A stretch of DNA of 10,517 bases from Elusimicrobiota bacterium (lineage in GTDB: Bacteria; Elusimicrobiota; Elusimicrobia; 2-01-FULL-59-12; JACPXA01), in NCBI GenBank assembly GCA_016196785.1, contig JACPXA010000089.1, positions 1 to 10,517 of the forward strand, written 5' to 3'. The notes beneath the pieces were generated by a model. That model did not search any database. It saw only the letters and a program-made list of their open reading frames with translations, and was not told the origin of the DNA. Positions within the stretch are counted from its first letter, which is position 1. Every line of letters starts with the position of its first letter. This document shows, piece after piece, positions 5,103 through 10,517 of this stretch. Position numbers and translations under genes: made by a program.

Positions 5103-5922
5103 TAGGCATAGTTCAACATCTGGGTTACTTTATCAGCATAGCCAGGAACTTGCCTTGCGAAGTAACCGAACGTTCTACTAGGGCGTGTGCTATAGCGCTG
5201 GAGACCCTCATAAATTGAAAGGGCCGTGTAGGCGTTACCAAGCGTTTCAAAAATGTAGCGGCCATCGTCGGCCCCGGGGTAATTGCTGACGTTCATATAA
5301 GGACTTGCAACGACTTCAAACCCGAAAGGATCCTGGCTATAGGTCGGATGCCAGACACCCGAGGTATCGGTTTTGAGTAGCAGCACCTTCTCAAACAACC
5401 CCCTTAACACATTCTCATCGAGGACATCCAAGGCGCACAAGGGGACCGCTAAGGCATGGGGCGCAATATGCACCGGATGAGTTGATATCACAATATCTGG
5501 TATATTGGGTGGCGTGAATCGGCCTACTAACGGTGCCCCGGTCTGAGTCTGAGTCATGGCATCAGAAAATGCAGGGTAATCGATACCAAGCCACGTTCCA
5601 TAATCGAAGTGCGAACGCACATTAGGCACGAACGAATACATGCCATAGTGGCGCTCTCGTATATTCCCGAGTATCGGGAAACCTAAGATCGAACGCTGTG
5701 CCCAAGTAAACATCGCGTTAAAGTACGCACTTTCTTTGGTTGTGTGGCCGTCCCAGGAGCGAGTAGGCCGTTGTTGAGTGTTTAAGATATTTTGGAATTC
5801 AAGAAAACTTGTGCTATTCGAGAGATAGCTGACCATATTCACGACTCCACCTTCGTCGGCCCAAAAGAGCCATGTGTACGGGCTGAGCTGTCCTGTTTGA
5901 GCGTTAATCAACATGGAAATAT
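5087..5922 (-). pseudogene. 3' part of a split alpha/alpha-barrel (glucoamylase/DUF3131-like) gene
   Basis: This is the C-terminal part of a leftward gene split by the IS element at 5923-7238. About 275 residues remain, from MLINAQTGQLSPYTWLFWAD onward (given in short pieces), to a stop at 5087. WLFWADEGGVVNMVSYL resembles the DEG-x-LxxYL segment of glucoamylase-like and DUF3131 alpha/alpha toroids, and aromatic-rich segments (YHSNYLELPSGD in the 5' part, GRYIFETLGNAYTALSIYEG here) fit such a barrel. No signal peptide is visible because the gene's start is lost. Removing the IS and one 9-base duplicate joins this part in frame to the 5' part (FSYIS-MLINAQ). An apparent TTG start at 5935 lies inside the IS end and is not the natural start. 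The family assignment is tentative. Confidence 0.6.
5914..5922. repeat. Target-site duplication, left copy
   Basis: TGGAAATAT directly before the left end of the first IS is repeated exactly at 7239-7247 directly after its right end. Nine bases fits the IS4 family, and collapsing the two copies restores the interrupted reading frame. Confidence 0.9.
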
Positions 5923-7238
5923 CAGTACTGTCCAACTGTTGAAGCTGTCATTTTGTAGAAAGGCCGTAATATCAACGATTTTTTAATCATGCGACTCGTA
6001 ATCGATTTGAACTCCGTGGTACCCTTGGGCCATTTCCAACAGGAGGAACTGGCCAATGAACCAAGGACGAGTCATCTTCAGACAGATCATGGATTTTCTT
6101 CCGATGCACGAATTTCGTACGTGCGTCGACCGGTACCGGGGCCACCACAAAGTGCAAACCTTTTCGTGTTTCGATCAATTTCTCTGCATGGCTTTCGCCC
6201 AACTCACGTTTCGCGACAGCCTGCGCGACATCGAGACCTGCTTACGCAGCTTCCAATCCAAGCTCTACCACGCTGGATTTCGTGGGTCGATTTCGCGGAG
6301 TACGCTGGCTTATGCCAACGAAACGCGCTCCTGGCAGATCTATGCCGACTTCGCTCAAATCCTGATCCAGCGCGCTCGAACCCTGTACGCCACGGACAGC
6401 TTTGGCGTGGATCTCAAAGAAGCCGCCTACGCCTTCGATTCCACGACCATCGATCTGTGCTTGTCGCTGTTCCCATGGGCCCGATTTCGCAAACACAAAG
6501 CAGCGGTCAAATTGCACACGTTGATCGATCTGCGGGGCTCGATCCCCTGCTTCATTCACATCACCGACGGGCAAGTCGCCGATGTCAACACCCTGGATTG
6601 CTTGCTCCTGGAACCCGGAGCCTTCTACATGATCGATCGCGGCTATATCGACTTCGCCCGCCTCTATGTGTTTGTCCAGGCCCTGGCCTATTTCGTCACC
6701 CGGGCCAAGAGCAATCTGGATTACATCCGGACGGCCTCTCGTCCGATCGACAAATCGACCGGTCTGCGATCCGATCAGACCATCCGCCTGAGCGGGCTCA
6801 AGACCTCCAAAGAGTATCCCGATCAACTGCGGCGTATCAGTTATCACGATGCCGAAACCGACAAGCGTCTGGTGTTCTTAACGAACAATTTCACGCTACC
6901 CGCCCTCACCATTCCCCAGCTGTACAAATGCCGCTGGCGTGTGGAACTCTTTTTCAAATGGATCAAGCAGTACCTGCGCATCAAAGCGTTCTATGGCACC
7001 AGCGAAAATGCGGTCCGAACTCAAATCTGGATCGCCGTCAGCGTCTATGTCCTGGTGGCCATCCTCAAGAAAGAACTCGACATCGATCGCAGCCTCGGCG
7101 AAATCCTGCAAATTCTGAGTATTTCGCTTTTCGAGAAAGAGCCGATGTCTCAAGTACTTTCCGCTTTTTCGCTGCAAAACCAAAACGCCGATGCGTCACA
7201 ACAGTTGATACTCAACGTTTAATATTTGGACGGTACTG
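5923..7238 (+). mobile_element. IS4-family insertion sequence, first copy (1316 bp)
   Basis: The element is bounded by imperfect inverted repeats: CAGTACTGTCCAA at 5923-5935 and TTGGACGGTACTG at 7226-7238 (one mismatch over 13). It carries one transposase gene reading rightward, opposite to the gene it interrupts. Nine-base target duplications flank it exactly. The transposase is full length and has all catalytic residues, so the element may still be active. It is related to, but clearly different in sequence from, the second IS at 7890-9212: the ends share the CAxTACTGTCC pattern and the leaders are similar. Confidence 0.93.
6056..7222 (+). CDS. IS4-family transposase (first IS)
   Basis: The ATG at 6056 follows AGGAGG (6041-6046), and the matching start in the second IS is conserved. 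The 388-residue product has an N-terminal region (about residues 3-80: FRQIMDFLP, QTFSCFDQFLCMAFAQLTFRDS) typical of the DUF4372 domain of IS4-type transposases, then a DDE_Tnp_1 catalytic domain. The acidic triad can be read as D in AFDSTTID (about 129), D in MIDRGYIDF (about 194) and E in CRWRVELFFKW (about 300). Y-x2-R-x3-E-x6-K in YKCRWRVELFFKWIK is the IS4 YREK signature. The enzyme cuts and pastes the element by acting on its terminal inverted repeats. The gene is complete and ends four bases before the right inverted repeat. A second frame is open across it but encodes no recognisable protein. Confidence 0.95.
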   Translation: MNQGRVIFRQIMDFLPMHEFRTCVDRYRGHHKVQTFSCFDQFLCMAFAQLTFRDSLRDIETCLRSFQSKLYHAGFRGSISRSTLAYANETRSWQIYADFAQILIQRARTLYATDSFGVDLKEAAYAFDSTTIDLCLSLFPWARFRKHKAAVKLHTLIDLRGSIPCFIHITDGQVADVNTLDCLLLEPGAFYMIDRGYIDFARLYVFVQALAYFVTRAKSNLDYIRTASRPIDKSTGLRSDQTIRLSGLKTSKEYPDQLRRISYHDAETDKRLVFLTNNFTLPALTIPQLYKCRWRVELFFKWIKQYLRIKAFYGTSENAVRTQIWIAVSVYVLVAILKKELDIDRSLGEILQILSISLFEKEPMSQVLSAFSLQNQNADASQQLILNV

Positions 7239-7247
7239 TGGAAATAT
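7239..7247. repeat. Target-site duplication, right copy
   Basis: TGGAAATAT follows the right IS end directly and equals the copy at 5914-5922. In the interrupted gene these bases read (on the minus strand) as ATATTTCCA, the codons for the Y-I-S junction. Confidence 0.9.
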
Positions 7248-7889
7248 AGGAAAATCCACTTTGCGTAAAGTAGGTCGCTCTGAGGTTGATCCTTGTTTTG
7301 ATACTGGACGCTAGTTGAGCTGTCGCGATATAATTCTTCTCACGCAACCAACCTTCGACGACGTTTAGACTGGCCCATAATAACGCGCAATCTCCAGAGG
7401 GTAATTCGAGGTAGTTGGAATGATAGGGCATGGGAATATCGTCACCACTGGGACTCACGACAATATAGTATGGATAGAACAACCCATAGGCGAATTGGCT
7501 AGGATCGTTTTGTAACCGTTGCATGGTCATTAATGCGGTCGTCATTTTGTCACGTGCTTGGTCTGCGCTGATGAGACCGCGCTCAGCAGCGATCGCCCAA
7601 GCCTCCAAGGCATACCCCCATTCTGTCGGGTTACTATATCCGAAACGTGCTCGATCCAACACCTTGAGTGCCGTCAATGGTAATCCACTCACCGGGACTG
7701 CTCGTGGACTAAGGAAAAAATTGAGGGAAGTATCGAGGATTTCCTCAAGTAATCTGTTGACCCCTATGGGGAGCGTTTGCCGCTGGAATAACGCGAGGCT
7801 GTCCCAGACAATCGCCGTTGTTCCAGAAGTTCCTGAGATGGCTGTCAGCCGCCAATCATTACGCCCCTCTTTGAGATAATAGGCAGGGA
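7239..7889 (-). pseudogene. Middle part of the split alpha/alpha-barrel gene, 5' end missing
   Basis: This piece continues the leftward gene at 5087-5922. The frame is open from the boundary of the second IS (7889) to the first IS, giving about 217 residues. It starts VPAYYLKEGRNDWRL and continues with TTAIVWDSLALFQRQ, PTEWGYALEAWAIAAERGLIS, YHSNYLELPSGDCALLW and YIATAQLASSIKT. Helix pairs rich in Trp and Tyr and the ELPSGDCALL segment (compare ELSTIDTALL of glucoamylase-like proteins) suggest an alpha/alpha barrel acting on carbohydrate, probably outside the cytoplasm. No start codon or signal peptide exists on this side of the IS: the N-terminus has been lost, and the DNA beyond the second IS belongs to recR. 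A stop codon from the first IS (TAA at 7219) ends the frame artificially. The family call is tentative. Confidence 0.6.
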
Positions 7890-9212
7890 CACTACTGTCC
7901 GGTTAACGCGGGCTTCATTTCTAAGAATGCGTTAAGATTACAGTATGTTTGACACGACGACATCACTTTTCGATTTCAACTCGGAATGGCCATTTTGGGG
8001 CTATCCTCCTATCCAGGAGGTACTCCCCCATGAACATCGGCCACACGGTCTTCGCCCAGGTTATGTCCTGGTTTCCAACATTTCCCTTTCAACAAAGCGT
8101 CCAGCGCTACCGGGGCAATCACCGCATTCGCACGTTTTCCTGCTTCGACCAATTCCTCTGCATGGCCTTCGCCCAACTCACCTTTCGCGATGGTCTGCGC
8201 GATATCGAAACCTGTTTACGGACGCTCGGCCCCAAGCTTTATCACGCCGGAATCCGAGGGACTGTTTCACGCAGCACGCTGGCCGATGCCAACGAGCATC
8301 GCGACTGGCGCATCTATGCGGATTTGGCTCAAGTCTTGATCGCAAAAGCCCGCCGCCTGTATGCCCAGGACGATTTCGGTGTCACGCTCCAGAACACGGT
8401 CTACGCCTTCGATTCGACCACCATCGACCTATGCCTGTCGCTGTTTCCATGGGCCCGCTTTCGCAAACACAAGGCCGCGGTGAAGCTCCACACGCTCATC
8501 GATCTCCGCGGTTCGATCCCCTGTTTCATTCGTATCACCGACGGGCAAGTCCACGATGTCAACGTCCTGGACGATCTCTTGATCGAAGCTGGAGCCTTTT
8601 ATCTGATCGACCGTGGCTACATCGATTTCGAACGGCTCTACGTCCTGTCCAAGCTCCTGGCCTTCTTCGTGACACGCGCCAAGCGCAATCTCGCCTTCCG
8701 TGTTTTAGAATCCAGGCCGGTCGACAAATCCACGGGGTTGCGCTTCGACCAAACCATTGTGCTCACGGGACCTCAGGCGTCCAAGGATTATCCCGACACC
8801 TTGCGCCGTATCGGCTACATCGATCCCGAAACGCACAAGCGTTTGATCTTTCTCACCAACAACTTCGATCTCCCCGCGCTCACCATCCCAAAACTCTACA
8901 AGTGCCGCTGGCAGGTCGAGCTCTTCTTCAAATGGATCAAGCAGTACCTGAAGATCAAAGCGTTTTACGGCACCAGCGAGAACGCCGTCAAAACCCAAAT
9001 CTGGATCGCCATCGCGGTGTACGTGCTCATTGCGATCATCAAGAAGGAACTCGGCCTCCCGCAAAGCTTGGGAGAAATTCTGCAGATTTTGAGCATCTCG
9101 CTCTTCGAGAAAATGGAGCTTTCTCAGCTGTTTTCAGAATTCCCATGTACGGATCAACCGGTCGAATCGCCAAACCAGTTGACGTTCAACGATATTTAAC
9201 CGGACAGTAGTG
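7890..9212 (+). mobile_element. IS4-family insertion sequence, second copy (1323 bp), no target duplication
   Basis: Perfect 17-base inverted repeats, CACTACTGTCCGGTTAA at 7890-7906 and its complement at 9196-9212, bound the element. It has one rightward transposase gene. The nine bases outside each end, AGGCAGGGA and GCGGGTGAG, do not match, so no target duplication exists. On the left the flank is the middle of the alpha/alpha-barrel gene; on the right it is the end of recR. The two flanks do not form one gene, so the element marks a deletion or inter-element recombination. It is the same type as the first IS but a distinct variant. Transposase and ends look intact. Confidence 0.92.
8030..9199 (+). 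CDS. IS4-family transposase (second IS)
   Basis: The ATG at 8030 follows AGGAGG (8015-8020) and aligns with the start in the first IS, so the longer open frame back to 7949 is not used. The 389-residue product is colinear with the first transposase over its whole length: the DUF4372-like region (RTFSCFDQFLCMAFAQLTFRD), AFDSTTIDLCLSLFPWARF, LIDRGYIDF and YKCRWQVELFFKWIK all recur. These give the DDE triad and the YREK signature. Differences are spread along the protein, mostly in the C-terminal 40 residues, so the two elements are related IS types rather than recent duplicates. The stop codon lies inside the right inverted repeat and overlaps the end of recR on the other strand by 14 bases. 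Confidence 0.95.
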   Translation: MNIGHTVFAQVMSWFPTFPFQQSVQRYRGNHRIRTFSCFDQFLCMAFAQLTFRDGLRDIETCLRTLGPKLYHAGIRGTVSRSTLADANEHRDWRIYADLAQVLIAKARRLYAQDDFGVTLQNTVYAFDSTTIDLCLSLFPWARFRKHKAAVKLHTLIDLRGSIPCFIRITDGQVHDVNVLDDLLIEAGAFYLIDRGYIDFERLYVLSKLLAFFVTRAKRNLAFRVLESRPVDKSTGLRFDQTIVLTGPQASKDYPDTLRRIGYIDPETHKRLIFLTNNFDLPALTIPKLYKCRWQVELFFKWIKQYLKIKAFYGTSENAVKTQIWIAIAVYVLIAIIKKELGLPQSLGEILQILSISLFEKMELSQLFSEFPCTDQPVESPNQLTFNDI

Positions 9213-9779
9213 GCGGGTGAGGGTGACGTCATCGGCGTATTCGAGGTTTCCCCCCATGGGAAGACCAGAGCCAAGCCGAGTGACCTTCACACCGAGCGGC
9301 TTGATGAGCTGGGCCAGATAGGTGGCGGTGGTTTCGCCAGGGACGTCCGCATCGGTGGCGAGGATGACCTCCTGGATCTGCCCCTGTTGAAGACGGTTGA
9401 GGAGTTCCTTCGTTTTAATCTGATCCGGCCCAACCCCATCCATGGGTGAGAGTGCCCCATGCAGTACGTGGTACCGTCCCTGGAAGGCTTGAGTCCGTTC
9501 AAGCACCGAGACACCCTGGGGGTATTCGACGACGCACAAGAGCTCGGGTTTCCGTTGGAGGTCGCGGCAGATGCGGCATTCCTCCGCTTCCGTAAAATTG
9601 AAACAGGTCTGGCAGTAATGAAGTCGGACGCGCGCGTCCCGGATGGCCTGCAGTAACTGTTCGACCTCGCCATCCAAAGCCCGGAGGAGATGGAACGCAA
9701 TCCGTTCCGCCATCTTGGGGCCAATTCCCGGGAGTCGGGTGAGTTGCGCCACGAGTCGAGTGAGGATGGGGTGGGTCAT
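9186..9779 (-). CDS. recR: Recombination mediator RecR, C-terminus replaced by IS sequence
   Basis: RecR loads RecA with RecF/RecO during gap repair. The 197-residue product has a helix-hairpin-helix (LPGIGPKMAERIAFHLL, residues 16-32), a four-cysteine zinc site (C56, C59, C68, C71) and a Toprim domain (VEYPQGVSVLER and ATDADVPGETTATYL). It ends EYADDVTLTR followed by HYCPVKYR. Those last eight residues and the stop codon come from the inverted repeat and end of the second IS; the family normally continues with about 8-12 residues like ALEGRREL. So the native tail is lost. The Toprim motif reads DADVPGE where most RecR have NPTVEGE. The ATG overlaps the dnaX stop by four bases (ATGA). Most of the fold remains, so the protein may still work, but this is not certain. 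Confidence 0.9.
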   Translation of the reverse strand: MTHPILTRLVAQLTRLPGIGPKMAERIAFHLLRALDGEVEQLLQAIRDARVRLHYCQTCFNFTEAEECRICRDLQRKPELLCVVEYPQGVSVLERTQAFQGRYHVLHGALSPMDGVGPDQIKTKELLNRLQQGQIQEVILATDADVPGETTATYLAQLIKPLGVKVTRLGSGLPMGGNLEYADDVTLTRHYCPVKYR

Positions 9780-10517
9780 GGGGTAGTTTCAGAAGCCGAC
9801 GATTTTGGTCGGATCGTTCCCGGGAAGTGTCGGAGGACTTTTCGGACCCCCTCATCGGCCTTGACCATCGTCTCCTGTAACGAGTCTTCCTCAGGCACTA
9901 CGACAAAGGTCTCTTGTGGTTCCGGGACGTCCCCTTGCTGACACTGGACACGGAAACGGCGCCCCGTCACTTGAGCCACGGTGTCTTCGATGAAGGAGAG
10001 GTTTCGCTTGGCCTGCTCCACATGGAAGGCTTCACGAAACAGAATAGAGAGCTCGGATTCGCTCGCGGCCTCCAGTCTGGCGGCGTCAAACACTGAGGCC
10101 ACGCCAGGACGTTTCCAGAGTTCATGGCGGATCTTGTCCCACCGCTCGCGGACCCAACCGAGCCAATCGCCGGTGGCTGGTGATCCTTCAGGGTTCGGCG
10201 CGCCAAGACGGTCCAGGGAGAGAGGCGGTGGGGAAGGAGGCTCAGGTGATACGGCGGTGGGAGGAAGTGGTTCTCCCACCTCGTGGGGTTGGGAACGGTT
10301 GATTCGCGCTTCCAACTGTTCAACACGTTGGATCACGTCCCCGAGTTCCACAAACGGTTGGGTGAGGCGGAGGGCATGGAGCTCAAGGACAGTGCGCTGG
10401 GCATCTTGCCACCGCATCTCTTCTTGGCACTGGGACAATACCCGTAGTACCCGTAAGAGCTCCGGGATACTCCAGGGCGTGGGCGGAGGGTTACTGGGCG
10501 TGGGCGGAGGGTTACTG
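9776..10517 (-). CDS. dnaX: DNA polymerase III gamma/tau subunit, C-terminal part
   Basis: This is the end of a leftward gene whose start is beyond the window; about 246 residues are visible. The part nearest the edge is a proline-rich linker with two copies of SNPPPTP, then WSIPELLRVLRVLSQCQEEMRWQDAQRT and LELHALRLTQ in pieces, the usual helical segment of domain III of DnaX. A second proline-rich linker (PPTAVSPEPPSPPPLSL) precedes a C-terminal domain (WLGWVRERWDKIRHELW, ASVFDAARLEAASESELSI) that fits the tau-specific alpha-subunit binding region. DnaX is the clamp-loader subunit. The gene overlaps recR by four bases. In many bacteria a ybaB gene lies between dnaX and recR; here it is absent. 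The identification rests on gene order and linker-helix pattern because the ATPase part is off the window. Confidence 0.75.
   Translation of the reverse strand, partial: SNPPPTPSNPPPTPWSIPELLRVLRVLSQCQEEMRWQDAQRTVLELHALRLTQPFVELGDVIQRVEQLEARINRSQPHEVGEPLPPTAVSPEPPSPPPLSLDRLGAPNPEGSPATGDWLGWVRERWDKIRHELWKRPGVASVFDAARLEAASESELSILFREAFHVEQAKRNLSFIEDTVAQVTGRRFRVQCQQGDVPEPQETFVVVPEEDSLQETMVKADEGVRKVLRHFPGTIRPKSSASETTP
10475..10516. repeat. Tandem 21-bp repeat in the dnaX linker, two copies
   Basis: Two exact 21-base units lie end to end at 10475-10495 and 10496-10516, reaching the window edge. Each codes for the heptapeptide SNPPPTP in the dnaX frame, so repeat number can change without breaking the gene. 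More copies may lie beyond the edge. Confidence 0.85.

Noticed and set aside
5989..7314. A 441-codon open frame overlapping the first transposase, mirrored by a 421-codon frame (7945-9210) in the second IS
   Set aside because: Both lie in the same shifted frame relative to the transposase. Their products are arginine/serine/histidine-rich, and they appear to be open because GC-biased codons avoid stops. No ribosome site or known motif supports dual coding.
5923..9212. A composite transposon bounded by the two IS elements
   Set aside because: The two IS are different variants with different end sequences, and the 651 bases between them are only part of the interrupted gene.
1..10517. CRISPR arrays, tRNA or rRNA genes
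   Set aside because: No regularly spaced repeats beyond the two-unit dnaX repeat and no tRNA- or rRNA-like sequence was seen on reading; a covariance-model scan was not possible.

Overview
This is a bacterial chromosomal window, moderately GC-rich. It joins a piece of core genome (dnaX-recR at the right edge) to a worn accessory region made of toxin-antitoxin modules, gene fragments and two insertion sequences. I cannot name the organism from sequence alone. The protein style and the dnaX-recR pair would fit a Nitrospirota/NC10-like Gram-negative lineage, but that is a weak inference.

Left part (1-2572). A truncated secreted-protein gene runs leftward off the edge (start at 451). A 330-base AT-rich gap follows; it holds a decayed fragment of a small membrane-protein gene, then a promoter with a perfect palindrome. 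That promoter drives an AbiEi-AbiEii (type IV) toxin-antitoxin operon (782-2229). The intact small membrane-protein gene (2321-2572) lies directly after it.

Middle part (2583-4494, all leftward). There are two paralogous hybrid modules, each pairing an AbrB-fold antitoxin with a RelE/ParE-fold toxin (2583-3136 and 3907-4494). Between them is a VapBC pair in which vapB is intact but vapC has lost about 45-50 internal residues and its frame. Three plausible promoters or operators can be read upstream of these units.

Right part (4562-10517). folE (GTP cyclohydrolase I) is cut off just at its zinc site. A short remnant of a DAHP synthase gene follows. Next is a large alpha/alpha-barrel-like gene (glucoamylase/DUF3131-like is the best guess), broken by two IS4-family elements. 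The first (5923-7238) has a clean 9-bp target duplication and its removal restores the reading frame, so it is a simple and probably recent insertion. The second (7890-9212) has 17-bp perfect inverted repeats but no target duplication. It abuts the headless end of the alpha/alpha-barrel gene on one side and the tailless end of recR on the other, so it marks a deletion or recombination junction. recR now ends with eight residues and a stop codon supplied by the IS. The C-terminal part of dnaX overlaps recR by four bases and runs off the right edge.

Overall the window looks like a place where mobile elements have eroded core and metabolic genes (recR end, folE, DAHP synthase) and where stability/defence modules have collected. 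I saw no wholly new multi-gene system. The most informative signals are the IS-made recR tail, the paired AbrB-RelE modules around a deleted vapC, and the duplicated fragment flanking the AbiE operon.
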